A DNA stretch of 64,000 nt. Origin: Hyphomonadaceae bacterium UKL13-1 (GTDB lineage Bacteria > Pseudomonadota > Alphaproteobacteria > Caulobacterales > Aquidulcibacteraceae). The stretch lies in assembly GCA_001602435.1 (NCBI GenBank), contig CP012156.1, positions 2,545,898-2,609,897 of the forward strand, written 5' to 3'. The position numbers were made by a program, and so were the translations under genes. Every line of letters begins with the position of its first letter. Position 1 is the first letter of the stretch. Of this stretch, positions 25,308-37,812 are shown in pieces. A model generated the notes under the pieces. That model saw nothing but the letters and a program-made list of their open reading frames with translations, was not told where the DNA came from and made no database searches.

Positions 25308-27943
25308 CCCCTCGTTCGCTCCTCAAAGGCTTGAGCCTTGCTGCTTTGACTTGGGCATGCGTGGCAGGTAGCGGCGCGAGTGCACAGACGACCGGCCCCT
25401 TGCACGTGCCCTCGCCAGATTGGCGCGATCAGGTGATTTATTTCGTCATGACCGACCGCTTTGAGGACGGTGACCCCAGCAATAACAACCAAGGCAAGGG
25501 TGAGTTTGACCCCGCACAAAGGGGACGTTTTTCAGGCGGTGACCTTAAAGGCGTGGAAAAGCGCTTGGACTATATTCAGGGCCTTGGCGCAACTTCGGTC
25601 TGGGTGACGCCACCTGTCGAGAACCAATGGCTGGACCCCGCAACGGGCTATGGTGGCTATCATGGCTATTGGGCCAGCAATCTCAAGGCGATTGATCGGC
25701 ATTTAGGGTCGCTGAAAGACTATCAAAGCCTGTCGCGTGCGCTGCACGGAAAGGGGATGTATTTGATTCAGGATATTGTCCTCAATCATACGGGCAATTT
25801 CTTCAATTATGGATCGGAGTTTGACCCAAAGGATCCGACCAAGGGCTATGTCCCTTACCCGAACTCCGTGCCAATGGCGGCACCCACGCAATATCCGTTC
25901 TCTCTCAATGACCCCCGCCGCAAGGCGGACCGTGAAGCCGGGATCTACCACTGGACCCCCGACATCAAAAACCTTTCCGAGCGCGATCAAGAGCTCAATT
26001 ACCAATTGAGCGGCTTGGATGACCTAAACACCGAAAACCCAGTCGTGAAGCGGGCCTTGCGCGATTCCTATGCGCATTGGATCAAAGAAGCTGGGGTCGA
26101 TGGCTTCCGCGTGGATACGATCTTTTACGTCCCGCCCGAGCTTATGACCGACTTCATGTATAGCAAGGACCCGAAAGCGCCGGGGATTGCAGAGATAGCC
26201 CGGCGGACAGGTCGCGAAAACTTCCATGTCTTCGGTGAAGGCTTTGGCATGGATCGCCGTTTTGAGGACAAGGTCGCGCGGCGGCTCAATAACTATATGG
26301 TCGGCCCACAGGGTGAGGCCCGCTCGCCCGGGATGATCAATTTCCCGCTCTATGGCACGGCGACCGACGTTTTTGCACGTGGCAGACCGCCTGCAGAATT
26401 GGCCTATCGGATCGAGAATATGATGGCGTTGCATCAGCGCGCCCACCTGATGCCGACATTCCTCGACAATCACGATGTTGATCGGTTTTTGAGTGGTGGT
26501 ACCGAAACAGGCTTGCGTCAAAACCTGCTGATGATGATGACCCTGCCTGGTATCCCCGTGATCTATTACGGTACCGAGCAGGGCTTTACCGTGCAGCGCG
26601 CCGCCATGTTTGCCAATGGCTGGGGCTCAGGCGGGCGCGATCACTTCGACACAACGAGCCCGCTCTATCGCTATATCGCGAGCCTGACCAAGCTGCGCCG
26701 TGAGAACCGCGTTCTGTCGCGCGGTACGCCGAAGGTTTTGGCCGGGGAAGCGGCTGGGGCCGGAGCCTTAGTTTATCTGATGCAGGATGGCGGCGAGACC
26801 CTGCTGGTTGCCATGAATACGGCTGACCATCCTGTACTTTTGGACAATCTCGAGATCGGACAAGGTCCGGGCACAGTGCTACAGCCCTTGTTTGCCATGG
26901 ACGGCAAAGCGCCGCTCTTGGTTGTTGGGCAAAACAAGCGCCTGACGACCGAGCTTGGGGCCCAGACAGGTGCCGTATGGCGCGTCACCAAAGCCCCACC
27001 GCTCAGCCTGAAGGCTGCCGCAAGCGGTCTCCGTTTAGACCCCCTGCCATCCGGCCCGATTACCGAGCCTACCCTCATGGTTCGCGGCCAAGCCGGCCCG
27101 GGGGAAATGGTTAAGCTCGTACTCGATGGCAATTTGGGCGATGCTCAAGCAATTCAAGCCGACGCCACGGGGCGCTGGCAGGCAAAAATCTCCACCGCTG
27201 CCTTTGTCGATGAAACCATCACGCATCGGGTGACGGCTTATTCGGCTAAGTCCGGTCAGGCCACTGAGGCAGGCACCTTCAAGGTCCGCCCGTCTTGGAG
27301 CCTGCGCAATGACATCACCGATCCAGCTGGTGACGACACAGGGCCACCGGGCTCGGCTTATGCCTATCCGACGGACCCGAGTTTTGAACCGCCGACAATG
27401 GATTTCCAGGGCGTTCGGGTGTCAACGGCAGGCGGCGCGGTGAAGCTTGAACTGGACATGGGTGCCATCAGCCAAGTCTGGGGCCCTCAAAACGGCTTTG
27501 ATCACTTAAGTCTTACGGGCTTCATCCAATTGCCGGGGCAGTCGGATACAGGCGCGCGCGTCATGCCGAACCAGCGCGGTGATCTGCCCGATGGCATGCA
27601 TTGGCATTACCGCTTCCGCGCCCATGGTTGGACCAATGCGCTGTTCAGCCATGTTGGAGCCAGTGCCGCCCAAGAAGGCACGAAGACAGGCCCTGCCCCC
27701 AGCATTTCGGTCGATAAGGAAGCCAAGCGGATTACGCTCATCTTTCCAAGCTCAAGCTTTGGCGACCAAGCGGACTTAACCGGCGCGAAGCTGTATCTGA
27801 CGACGTGGGACTATGATGCCGCCTATCGTGCCCTAGAGCCCACAGCCGGGGCCTATATTTTCGGCGGCGCTAAATCGTCGAGCGATCCCAAAATCATGGA
27901 TGCCATCGGCCCATTCTCGATTGGAGCCGCGCCTTCAAAATAG
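25304..27943 (+). CDS. exported alpha-amylase family glycoside hydrolase (GH13) with C-terminal accessory domain
   Basis: 879 aa. Signal peptide ([11 protein letters not shown]). GH13 catalytic barrel: region I DIVLNH, region [12 protein letters not shown] (nucleophile Asp), region III FGEGF (acid/base Glu), region [12 protein letters not shown] (transition-state Asp). N-terminal [20 protein letters not shown] is typical of secreted amylases and cyclomaltodextrinase-like enzymes. After the barrel come a Greek-key domain, an Ig-like domain (about residues 575-665) and a C-terminal glucodextranase-C-like domain ([11 protein letters not shown]…[17 protein letters not shown]). The frame extends upstream into the AraC gene, but the ATG at 25304 fits signal peptide and ATGA overlap. 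Its end overlaps the convergent fhs gene by nine bases. Confidence 0.93.
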   Translation: MTPRSLLKGLSLAALTWACVAGSGASAQTTGPLHVPSPDWRDQVIYFVMTDRFEDGDPSNNNQGKGEFDPAQRGRFSGGDLKGVEKRLDYIQGLGATSVWVTPPVENQWLDPATGYGGYHGYWASNLKAIDRHLGSLKDYQSLSRALHGKGMYLIQDIVLNHTGNFFNYGSEFDPKDPTKGYVPYPNSVPMAAPTQYPFSLNDPRRKADREAGIYHWTPDIKNLSERDQELNYQLSGLDDLNTENPVVKRALRDSYAHWIKEAGVDGFRVDTIFYVPPELMTDFMYSKDPKAPGIAEIARRTGRENFHVFGEGFGMDRRFEDKVARRLNNYMVGPQGEARSPGMINFPLYGTATDVFARGRPPAELAYRIENMMALHQRAHLMPTFLDNHDVDRFLSGGTETGLRQNLLMMMTLPGIPVIYYGTEQGFTVQRAAMFANGWGSGGRDHFDTTSPLYRYIASLTKLRRENRVLSRGTPKVLAGEAAGAGALVYLMQDGGETLLVAMNTADHPVLLDNLEIGQGPGTVLQPLFAMDGKAPLLVVGQNKRLTTELGAQTGAVWRVTKAPPLSLKAAASGLRLDPLPSGPITEPTLMVRGQAGPGEMVKLVLDGNLGDAQAIQADATGRWQAKISTAAFVDETITHRVTAYSAKSGQATEAGTFKVRPSWSLRNDITDPAGDDTGPPGSAYAYPTDPSFEPPTMDFQGVRVSTAGGAVKLELDMGAISQVWGPQNGFDHLSLTGFIQLPGQSDTGARVMPNQRGDLPDGMHWHYRFRAHGWTNALFSHVGASAAQEGTKTGPAPSISVDKEAKRITLIFPSSSFGDQADLTGAKLYLTTWDYDAAYRALEPTAGAYIFGGAKSSSDPKIMDAIGPFSIGAAPSK

Positions 27944-29599
27944 GCCAGTGATGTGACGGTCCGCGTCCACCCCGATGGCTTCGGCGGCGGGGGTTCTGGG
28001 CAGGCCCGGCATCGTCATGATGTCGCCGCATAAGGCCACGACAAAGCCTGCCCCCGCGCACAGCCGCACATCGCGGACGGTGATGACATGGCCTTGCGCC
28101 GCGCCCAAGACTGTCGGGTCAGTCGAGAAGCTATATTGGGTTTTGGCCATACAAACGGGAAGATGGCCAAAGCCTGCCTCTTGCCAGCGGCGCAATTTTG
28201 TCAAAGCGGCCTTGTCGATCACGACTTCTGCAGCTCGATAGATTTCTTTGGCGACGGTCTCAATCTTGGCGCTCAAAGGCAAGGCGTCAGCATAAAGTGG
28301 CTGAAAGCGCGCACTGTCTGCCGCCACCAGTTCAACCACCGCTTGGGCTAGTTCTTGCGTGCCCGCACCCCCGTCGGCCCAGTGACGACAGAGAATGGCG
28401 CGGCTACCATGGCCATTCGCAAACGCCTCGACAGCGGCAATCTCCTCGGCTGAATCTTGCACGAAATGATTGATCGCCACCAATGTCGGCACGCCAAAGC
28501 GGGCGAGATTTTCCAGATGCTGGCCGAGATTGGCGCAACCGCGAATGAGCGCGTCAACATCGGTTCGACCGAGGTCGGACTTAGCCACCCCACCATTCAT
28601 CTTCAACGAACGGATGGTGGCAACCACGACGACCGCTTTGGGGCTGAGGCCAGCTTTGCGGCATTTAATGTCAAAGAATTTCTCAGCCCCAAGGTCTGCC
28701 CCAAAGCCTGCTTCGGTCACAACAAAGTCGGCTAGCCCCATGGCAGTCTTGGTGGCGACGACACTGTTACAGCCATGGGCGATGTTGGCAAACGGTCCGC
28801 CATGGATCAGGGCTGGATTGCCCTCCAGAGTCTGTACCAAATTGGGCTCAAACGCCTCTTTCAACAAAGCCGTCATGGCACCGTCGGCCTTTAAATCCGC
28901 GCAGGTGACAGGGCTGTGGTCCTTCCGATAGGCGACAATGATTGCGCCAAGGCGGGCTCGAAGGTCCGCCAAATCCGTTGCCAAGCAAAAGATCGCCATC
29001 ACTTCGGAAGCAACGGTGATGTCAAAGCCCGTCTCGACCGGCTGACCATTGCCGCCAAGCGACGTGACGATAGAGCGAAGCGCGCGGTCATTCATGTCCA
29101 TCACGCGCCGCCATACGACTTTGCGCGGATCAATCCCCAGCGCATTGCCCCAATAGAGATGATTATCGACCATGGCAGCCAACAGATTGTGAGCTGTCGT
29201 AATGGCGTGGAAGTCGCCCGTGAAATGCAAGTTGATTTCATCCATCGGGATAACTTGGGCGTGGCCGCCCCCTGTCGCGCCGCCCTTTTGCCCAAAGCAG
29301 GGGCCGAGTGACGGTTCGCGGAGACAAATGGCCACTGACTTGCCGAGCCGTGCCAGCCCATCGCCCAGACCGATTGTGGTGGTGGTTTTGCCTTCGCCAG
29401 CAGGCGTTGGGCTCATGGCGGTAACGAGAATAAGTGCTGCTTGCTGGGATCGCTGGCACGCGGCCAAAAGGGCGGTGTCGAGCTTGGCCTTGGTGCGACC
29501 ATAGGGGATCAAGGCGTCGGCTGGAATGCCGATCTTAGCTGCCACTTCGGCCAATGGCTCTGGTGTCGCGGCTTGAGCGATATCAATATCAGTTGGCAA
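27935..29599 (-). CDS. fhs: formate--tetrahydrofolate ligase
   Basis: ATP-dependent synthesis of 10-formyl-THF from formate. About 554 aa from TTG 29599, which has AAGGGG at proper spacing; a GTG at 29617 is the alternative. P-loop [18 protein letters not shown], then [23 protein letters not shown], the [15 protein letters not shown] segment and [15 protein letters not shown] near the end are all family-typical. Full length. No folD or other C1 gene is next to it. Convergent with the amylase gene, with overlapping 3' ends. Confidence 0.96.
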   Translation of the reverse strand: MPTDIDIAQAATPEPLAEVAAKIGIPADALIPYGRTKAKLDTALLAACQRSQQAALILVTAMSPTPAGEGKTTTTIGLGDGLARLGKSVAICLREPSLGPCFGQKGGATGGGHAQVIPMDEINLHFTGDFHAITTAHNLLAAMVDNHLYWGNALGIDPRKVVWRRVMDMNDRALRSIVTSLGGNGQPVETGFDITVASEVMAIFCLATDLADLRARLGAIIVAYRKDHSPVTCADLKADGAMTALLKEAFEPNLVQTLEGNPALIHGGPFANIAHGCNSVVATKTAMGLADFVVTEAGFGADLGAEKFFDIKCRKAGLSPKAVVVVATIRSLKMNGGVAKSDLGRTDVDALIRGCANLGQHLENLARFGVPTLVAINHFVQDSAEEIAAVEAFANGHGSRAILCRHWADGGAGTQELAQAVVELVAADSARFQPLYADALPLSAKIETVAKEIYRAAEVVIDKAALTKLRRWQEAGFGHLPVCMAKTQYSFSTDPTVLGAAQGHVITVRDVRLCAGAGFVVALCGDIMTMPGLPRTPAAEAIGVDADRHITGLF

Positions 29600-29681
29600 T
29601 GTCCGGCCCCTTCGCACTACGGCAATTGGGCCTCGCTAATGCCATTGGCATCTGCTTGTAAAGCCATGGCTCCAGCGCAGA

Positions 29682-30146
29682 TTAGAGGACTTCAAAGATT
29701 TGATAGACGACGCCCGTAGCTTCTTGGGTACCGACGCCAATACCAATCATGTCGTTCAGCCAGTCATATTGTGCTGCACCAGTCTCAAAGCGCGTAACGG
29801 TGCGCAGATTAAACGCCTCCGGCGACAGGGTCTCGCCCTTCTTAAACCGCACCATGTCCTCGGCTGATGTGCGCAGTGCGCCCTGGTAGGTGAGGTAGAT
29901 CAAAGCGCCATCATCGGTCTTCAACGTCAAGCGCACATCAACCAGCATGCGATCTTCACCGCGATAGAGCGCCCAGTCTGCGCCGCCGGGGAGCACGTCG
30001 CCCGTCAAGCGTGGCCCCTCAAACCTGCCGCCCAGAACCGGCGCAATCAAGCGATTGCCTTGAGGTGTCTTGCCGATCCGCGCCATGGCAGCAAAATCAA
30101 CTTGAAGACGGAGGGCGGTCAGGAATTGGCTGTTCAATTGGGTCAT
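29682..30146 (-). CDS. DUF3237 (UPF0311) family protein
   Basis: 154 aa soluble protein of the DUF3237 beta-barrel family: FEGPRLTGDVLPGGADWAL, then VDVRLTLKTDDGALIYLTYQG, and FETGAAQYDWLNDMIGIGVG close to the end. No signal peptide. The family often accompanies catabolic genes and its function is unresolved. Located 54 bases downstream of the dipeptidase gene on the same strand, so possibly in one transcript. Confidence 0.9.
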   Translation of the reverse strand: MTQLNSQFLTALRLQVDFAAMARIGKTPQGNRLIAPVLGGRFEGPRLTGDVLPGGADWALYRGEDRMLVDVRLTLKTDDGALIYLTYQGALRTSAEDMVRFKKGETLSPEAFNLRTVTRFETGAAQYDWLNDMIGIGVGTQEATGVVYQIFEVL

Positions 30147-30200
30147 GAGGACTTTCTACCCGCATCGGCCGGTTTGGCCAAGGCACTGGCCCGTATCGCT

Positions 30201-31442
30201 TCACTTCTGCGCTTTGGCTTCGACTTCCCGCATGACGCGCAGCACATTGCCGCCCCAAATCTTGGCGATATCTTCTTCTGAATAGCCCTCTGCCATCAGG
30301 GCCTGGGTGATCTTCCAAACCTTGGACGCATCTTCGAGGCCGACGACACCGCCACCGCCATCCCAATCAAGGCCAATCCCAACATGATCGACGCCAATCA
30401 GCCGAATCGCATGGAGGAGATGGGCCATGAAGTCGTCAAAGGTCGCGCGATTTTCAGGAAATTCCGCATCCAACCTAACGCGGGCTTGGCGGAAGGCCTC
30501 CTGATCGGCTTGGCTGCGGCTGGCGAGATTGGGATAAGCGGCGCTAAGCTTTGCAAGCGCTTCGCGCCGCTCTGGCGATTGTGGCAAGGCTTTCAGATAA
30601 GCACCAAAAGCATTCATCTGAATCACCCCACCTTTTTCGGCCAAGGCCTTGAGGCGGTCGTCGTCCAAATTACGCGGGTGGTCGTAAATCGCCTTGCAGC
30701 CACTGTGCGAAGCGATGATGGGGGCGGTCGACAGCTCCAGCATCTGGTCGAGTACTAGGTCAGATGCATGCGACTGGTCGAGGATCATGCCTAAGCGATT
30801 GGCCTCTGCCACCAATTGCTTGCCAAGCGGGCTAAGCCCACCCCATTCTGCCTTGTCGGTTGAACTGTCAGCCCAGTCATTGGTGGCAAAATGAACTGGC
30901 CCAACAAGGCGCACGCCCAGCTTATAATAGGTCTGCAGCAGCGACACATCCTTGGCCAAAGGATAGGAATTCTTAATCGACATAAAGACGACGCGCTTGC
31001 CTTCGGCAGCAATCTTGGCCGCATCATCGGCTTTCAAGGCAAGGCCAAAGACCTTGGGGCTTCGCGCGAGCATCTCGCGGATAACAACGGCGCGCATCAG
31101 GCCTGCATCGCGGGCGGCGTTGAGGCCTTCGGGTGTACGTGGACCTTGGGCCGTATAAATCACCCAGAAACCACCATCGAGACCGCCCTCTTTCATGCGC
31201 GGCACATCGACTTGGGCAAAGGCCGTCTTCCAATCATTATGCTTTAAGATATCAAAGCCCGGGCGGGCGACCACTGCCGGAGTATCGAGATGGGTATCGA
31301 GCGTCAAAATCCGCTCATGCAAGGCACGTGCGGCGCGCTCAGTCGGCAAAGTCTTGGCGAACGCCGGTTGGCACAGGAGCGCGGCAAAGCTGACGCTAGC
31401 AAAAACAAAACTGGCTTGGCGAAGGGCATGTGCGCGCATCAT
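30201..31442 (-). CDS. membrane dipeptidase (peptidase M19), exported
   Basis: 413 aa with signal peptide (ALLCQPAFA). Zinc-dependent dipeptidase fold: the first metal site LDTHLDTP (HxD), a bridging Glu region, DQSHASDLVLDQM, PIIASHSGCKAIYDHPRNL and GIGLDWDGGGG (Asp). M19 enzymes cleave dipeptides including D-amino-acid ones. Probably periplasmic; with ggt and the TonB receptor on the same side of the window it suggests peptide scavenging, though it is 8 kb away. Confidence 0.94.
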   Translation of the reverse strand: MMRAHALRQASFVFASVSFAALLCQPAFAKTLPTERAARALHERILTLDTHLDTPAVVARPGFDILKHNDWKTAFAQVDVPRMKEGGLDGGFWVIYTAQGPRTPEGLNAARDAGLMRAVVIREMLARSPKVFGLALKADDAAKIAAEGKRVVFMSIKNSYPLAKDVSLLQTYYKLGVRLVGPVHFATNDWADSSTDKAEWGGLSPLGKQLVAEANRLGMILDQSHASDLVLDQMLELSTAPIIASHSGCKAIYDHPRNLDDDRLKALAEKGGVIQMNAFGAYLKALPQSPERREALAKLSAAYPNLASRSQADQEAFRQARVRLDAEFPENRATFDDFMAHLLHAIRLIGVDHVGIGLDWDGGGGVVGLEDASKVWKITQALMAEGYSEEDIAKIWGGNVLRVMREVEAKAQK

Positions 31443-31591
31443 CGGGTTTCCGTCATCTGATCAAGCAAGGGATTACAGGCGATCTTGCGCGTCTTGTCCG
31501 GCTTGTCGAGTCAGACACGACGCGGGCGGTGCAGCGCGCATCCAGCGCCCACGAATAAGGCGCTGAATGCTGCTGAGTTGGTGTCGTGCGC

Positions 31592-31987
31592 TCAGCCCAA
31601 GAACAAGGGCACAACCACCATGCCAAGACCGATCGTGGCACCGATCCACACCAAGGAACGAATGGTCTTCACGCCATAGGCGTAAAGTGGCACGTAAATG
31701 ATCCGGCCAATCAGATAGATATGGGCACCCAAAACGGTGATCGTATTCTCTTTACCAGCCGCAACCGCGATCAAAACGGCTGCAATAAACAGCGGCAAGG
31801 TCTCATACAGATTGTCCTGTGCCCTGCGCAAACGCTCTGCCATGGGCGAAAGCGGTGGCATGCTTTCATCACGGGCACCCATATTCCATTTCAAGCCATA
31901 TTGGCCGGTCCGTGCGACATCAAACAACAGAATTTGAACAAAGGCCAAGACCAGCGTCCAAGCCAAAACGGTCAAAAGTGGTGTCAT
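31592..31987 (-). CDS. MAPEG family membrane protein
   Basis: 131 aa from ATG 31987, which follows an excellent Shine-Dalgarno (GGGAGGG). Four membrane segments: PLLTVLAWTLVLAFVQILLF, ETLPLFIAAVLIAVAAG, the AHIYLIGRIIYVPLYAYG pair and WIGATIGLGMVVVPLFLG. The NLYETLPLF motif after an Arg-rich loop (ERLRRAQDN) matches bacterial MAPEG proteins related to microsomal glutathione transferase. Function in bacteria mostly unknown. A longer frame upstream has no support. Confidence 0.9.
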   Translation of the reverse strand: MTPLLTVLAWTLVLAFVQILLFDVARTGQYGLKWNMGARDESMPPLSPMAERLRRAQDNLYETLPLFIAAVLIAVAAGKENTITVLGAHIYLIGRIIYVPLYAYGVKTIRSLVWIGATIGLGMVVVPLFLG

Positions 31988-32180
31988 TTTGTATTTCCCT
32001 CCCCAGAATTCCGCCCATTTTGAGCGTCTTGTCCGCATAGGATGCCAATGTGACGGCAGCGTCAAGGAAAGCGACAGGCTTTGGCTGCAAGCCCAGCTAT
32101 CCACACCCCGATGTCGCAATGCAGCCTCTTTAGAGCACTCAGCACTTGCAAAAGAACAAAATAGGAACATAGTGCTGCCC

Positions 32181-32399
32181 ATGGTTGCACGTTCTTATCT
32201 TGGCCTTCTTGCCCCTGAGCAGGATTTTGAGCGCCTGCGCGCGTATCGCGATCAACTCTTGACCATGGCGCAAGCCTATCGGCCGGGCGGCGCGGAATAT
32301 ATGGCGCTGTCGCGCGCCGTCATGGCTTTGGATGAAGCAGCCGGGACAGTGATGAATAAGCCGAGCTTCTATCAAAGCCGCCTGCACAAAACGACCTGA
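32181..32399 (+). CDS. small hypothetical protein, 72 aa
   Basis: Predicted helical cytoplasmic protein (LLAPEQDFERLRAYRDQLLTMAQAY). ATG at 32181 is chosen because sequence upstream in frame lacks protein character; the ribosome-binding site is weak (AGGAAC about 15 bases upstream). Divergent from MAPEG and upstream of katG on the same strand. No family recognised. Confidence 0.5.
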   Translation: MVARSYLGLLAPEQDFERLRAYRDQLLTMAQAYRPGGAEYMALSRAVMALDEAAGTVMNKPSFYQSRLHKTT

Positions 32400-32433
32400 G
32401 GCCCGCCCCCCGGATTTACAGGCACGCCTATAC

Positions 32434-32470
32434 ATAGATAAAATTTATTGAATGACGATATATAATCGAT
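32434..32470. promoter_or_regulatory. OxyR-like spaced motif upstream of katG
   Basis: ATAG-N7-TTAT-N7-CGAT-N7-CGAT, with exact 7-base spacers. OxyR consensus is ATAG-N7-CTAT-N7-ATAG-N7-CTAT. The first half-site is perfect, the second and fourth have one mismatch, the third is poor. It lies 64-100 bases before the katG start, in AT-rich promoter sequence. Confidence 0.3.
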
Positions 32471-32509
32471 TGGACCAATGCAACTTGCTGGCATAGCCTG
32501 TGGTCATGA

Positions 32510-34732
<2,223 letters not shown>

Positions 34733-34749
34733 AGCTTCATGCGACCCTT

Positions 34750-34790
34750 AAGCCCTTCACCGCGCTCCTTCGGTGAAGGGCTTTTCTTTT
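34750..34790 (+). terminator. intrinsic terminator of katG
   Basis: A 13-bp perfect stem AAGCCCTTCACCG / CGGTGAAGGGCTT with an 8-base loop is followed by TTCTTTT. Confidence 0.93.
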
Positions 34791-34797
34791 GGCCAAC

Positions 34798-35943
34798 TCA
34801 ATCGGCCCCAAACTCCCAAATCAATCTGAGACCTGCGACGAGAGCGTCTTTGGTGGTCGTATCGACACCTGGGTCGAGCACATATTGAACATCGCCTTGC
34901 AGGGAGAATCCGCCGCCAATCGGTGCCGCATAGGTCATCTCAAAATTGGTTTCTGCCTTTGAGAGTCCAACGAAGCGAGCCAACGGCGTCGTGCGTACAT
35001 GCGCCAGTGCCACGCCGAATTGATCCTCAGGACGGCTTTCCAAAAGCCCCTCCCAGACGACACCCGCCCCGACATAACGATCCACAGCATTGAGATCTGA
35101 CTTCGCCGTTCCCGCCCGCAAGAAGGTGGTGGTCGCAGGATCGAGATGATACTCGGCCGTGCCGTAGAAGCCTGAATTGCCATTTTGAAAGCGGGCGAGG
35201 GAGTCACTACTGGCTTGTGAATAGGCCCAGCCTCCAAGCGCCCAATGCCAGGATTCTGCTTGTTGCTCAACTTCCAGCACACTCAACAGACCGTCTTCCT
35301 TGCGCCAACGAAGATCGGTACGATCTGGCCTAAGAGGATCGCCAGGCACGGGATCAAAAACGCCAGCTCGAAGCTTGAAACCTGCCCCCAGAGCTGCCTC
35401 GCCAACCACAGCCCAGCCCAAGGTTGGGAAAATGGATGGCCCATTCAGCCCCGATTGCGCGAAGCTGGGCACGATCCCATGCGAGGGATTGATGAAGAGG
35501 CTTGAGGCCCCCGGCGTATCAAATGTGCCGTTGAGATCGATCAATCCCAGCTTCAGATAAGAGCCGGATTCATCGAATTCCTTCGCGACCCACACCTCAT
35601 AGGGCCGCAGCGCCTCGGTGCCAGTTTCAATGTTGGAGATGCCCTGCAGATCACCAACTAGGTCGCCGGAGAAAGCTTTCTTGCCGTTGTAGAGCGCGCC
35701 AATGCTCGCTTTAATCCCGCGCAGGCCGTGGGCGGCACCGTCATAATTGACTTGCACCGACACATTATCGAGCGTCCGAGATCCCTCTTTAATCCCGCCT
35801 CTGAGGTTGGAGAAGACATCAATCGTCACATTGCCCTCAATTGAAAAGCTCTTAGCGTCACTGCCATCTTCGGCATGCGCCAAGGACGCGGTTGCCACTG
35901 GCGCGAGTGCTAGGACGGCGGATAAGAACCAACGGGCCACCAT
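34798..35943 (-). CDS. carbohydrate porin, OprB family
   Basis: 381 aa from ATG 35943 (MVARWFLSAVLALAPVATAS), signal peptide ending SLAHA. OprB-like 16-stranded barrel: NVSVQVNYDGAAHGLRGIKAS, PYEVWVAKEF, LKLGLIDLNGTFDTPGASSLFINPSHG, FPTLGWAVVGEAAL, and a C-terminal ALVAGLRLIWEF strand. OprB porins favour sugar diffusion across the outer membrane. Its ATG is one base after the stop of the chemoreceptor gene, so the two are co-translated; an unusual pairing hinting at linked sensing and uptake. Confidence 0.9.
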   Translation of the reverse strand: MVARWFLSAVLALAPVATASLAHAEDGSDAKSFSIEGNVTIDVFSNLRGGIKEGSRTLDNVSVQVNYDGAAHGLRGIKASIGALYNGKKAFSGDLVGDLQGISNIETGTEALRPYEVWVAKEFDESGSYLKLGLIDLNGTFDTPGASSLFINPSHGIVPSFAQSGLNGPSIFPTLGWAVVGEAALGAGFKLRAGVFDPVPGDPLRPDRTDLRWRKEDGLLSVLEVEQQAESWHWALGGWAYSQASSDSLARFQNGNSGFYGTAEYHLDPATTTFLRAGTAKSDLNAVDRYVGAGVVWEGLLESRPEDQFGVALAHVRTTPLARFVGLSKAETNFEMTYAAPIGGGFSLQGDVQYVLDPGVDTTTKDALVAGLRLIWEFGAD

Positions 35944-35944
35944 C

Positions 35945-37627
35945 TTACGCAGCCTTGATGTCACTGAAGAAAAGATCAGCGCTTTCGCGCAGCCGTGCGG
36001 CTTGGCGGGCCACATCTTCTGCAGCTTTTGTCACCGCCTCTGAAGCGCCTGCCGCATCGGTGGCCGCCGCATCCAGTTCGCCGACACTGGCATGGGCAGC
36101 ATCGGTGCCGTTTGAAGCCAGACTTGCACTATGCGCAATTTGCTCTGTTGCCCCAGTTTGCTCGCGCACGCTGTCGGCTGCCGCACGCGATAGATTTTGC
36201 ATCTCTTCAATCATGGTAATGACCTGCAAAACTGAAGAGGCGACGTGATCAGAGGCATGTTGAATTCGGCTGATGCGGGTGACGATGTCTTGGGTCGCAT
36301 TGCCGGTTTGAGCCGCTAGGGACTTCACTTCGCCCGCAACAACGGCAAAGCCTTTGCCAGCTTCCCCAGCACGCGCGGCTTCGATCGTTGCATTCAAAGC
36401 CAAGAGATTGGTTTGACTGGCAACGCCTTCGATCAGCGCCACTACTTCACCGATCTCGGCCACCGCCTCGGCCAGCCCTTTGACAGAACTATCGGTCTCG
36501 CGACCCAGCTTCACAGCATCTTCGGCGACGGTCGCTGACTGCGCCATCCGACCTGAAATTTGCTCGACCGACGCAGTGAGCTCGGTGGTAGCCGCAGCGA
36601 TTGAGGAAACACTGTGTGAGGCTTCGAGTGCGGCAGAGGTCGCAACATGGGTCAGCGAGCGGGTTTGAGAAGCCATAGCCCCCAATTGACAGGCACTGGC
36701 TTCAAGCTCTTGAGAAGCGGAGGCCAAAGTGGACAGACTTTCGCTCATCATGGCCGAGAAGTCTTCCGTCAAAGCGGTTAGCTTGGCCGCACGCGCTTCG
36801 CGTTCGCTGGTGCTGAGGGCTGCCATTTCCTCCAGCTTGACGCGCTCAAGCGCATTGGCACGGAACCGACCCATAGCGGCCGACAGAGAGCCAATCTCAC
36901 CGCCTGCTTGTGCATGCGGGGCTTCAACCGATAAATTGCCCGCAGCGAGGCTATTCATGGCTTCCGTCAAGTCGGCAATGGGTCGGGCAACGGTGCGGCG
37001 CATCACGATATTGACCGCGGCTGCAAAGACAAACGCGAACAGAAGGATTGCGCCCATGATGTATTCCGTCAGACGCGCTTCTGCTTCAGCGCGCGCGGCG
37101 GTTTCGTCGCCTGACGCCTCAATCACTTCGGCTGCGGACTCCATGGATCCTTCGAGTGCGCTAAATTTCTCTAAGAAGGCCGGCATTGCCGCGCGCGTGG
37201 CGACGGGATCGGTGGCTGAATTTGCAACAATATTCTTGGCCGCTTGAACATAATTGGCCAAAGGCTGTGCCAAATCGTCAAGCGCTTGTTTGACCCTGGG
37301 ATCCTTTGTGGTTTCCTTCGAATCCGCAATTGCCTTCTCCAGCGTGGCGATATGTTCTTCGGCGTTGAGCTTGACTTCAGCAGGCGAATAGATCGCCGAA
37401 GCTGGATCTGAGGCAAGCAGGGCTGCAAGCGTGTCGGCGCGCAGCGCATCATGCATCATATCCGCTTGCATGTGGTTGCGCAGCACCTGTTTGGAAGAAA
37501 CAGCGCTATACACGCCGTCATAATAGCGAAATGAGACCCAAAGCCCTGCTGCTGAGGAAGCAGCGGACAAAACAAAGAAGAGCGCCCCAGCGAACGTCAC
37601 TCTTGCGCCAATTGTATCGAATTTCAT
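35945..37627 (-). CDS. methyl-accepting chemotaxis protein
   Basis: 560 aa. First membrane segment about residues 8-30 (VTFAGALFFVLSAASSAAGLW), a periplasmic helical sensor domain (about 30-185), second membrane segment IMGAILLFAFVFAAAVNIV, HAMP domain (about 210-265, RPIADLTEAMNSLAAGNLSV) and the signalling domain with hairpin tip VALIEGVASQTNLLALNATIEAARAGE-type sequence. No C-terminal CheB/CheR docking pentapeptide is seen. A short perfect inverted repeat (TTACC-CAA-GGTAA, 37685-37697) lies in its upstream region. Ligand unknown; the coupled OprB porin suggests sugars. Confidence 0.95.
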   Translation of the reverse strand: MKFDTIGARVTFAGALFFVLSAASSAAGLWVSFRYYDGVYSAVSSKQVLRNHMQADMMHDALRADTLAALLASDPASAIYSPAEVKLNAEEHIATLEKAIADSKETTKDPRVKQALDDLAQPLANYVQAAKNIVANSATDPVATRAAMPAFLEKFSALEGSMESAAEVIEASGDETAARAEAEARLTEYIMGAILLFAFVFAAAVNIVMRRTVARPIADLTEAMNSLAAGNLSVEAPHAQAGGEIGSLSAAMGRFRANALERVKLEEMAALSTSEREARAAKLTALTEDFSAMMSESLSTLASASQELEASACQLGAMASQTRSLTHVATSAALEASHSVSSIAAATTELTASVEQISGRMAQSATVAEDAVKLGRETDSSVKGLAEAVAEIGEVVALIEGVASQTNLLALNATIEAARAGEAGKGFAVVAGEVKSLAAQTGNATQDIVTRISRIQHASDHVASSVLQVITMIEEMQNLSRAAADSVREQTGATEQIAHSASLASNGTDAAHASVGELDAAATDAAGASEAVTKAAEDVARQAARLRESADLFFSDIKAA

Positions 37628-37812
37628 GTGTTGTTCCCCATAAGATTACTTCGGTCAGCATCGAGAACACACAAAAAATGCACCTTACCCAAGGTAACAT
37701 GAGAAAGGTTTTAGCTTAGTTAATTAGGCTGGCCTGTCAGCGATCCGGTTTGGGGTATGCAGGCCTGCAATCCGTCGTGAAGCTGTCGCAGCTTTATGCT
37801 AGCGCCGAACCC

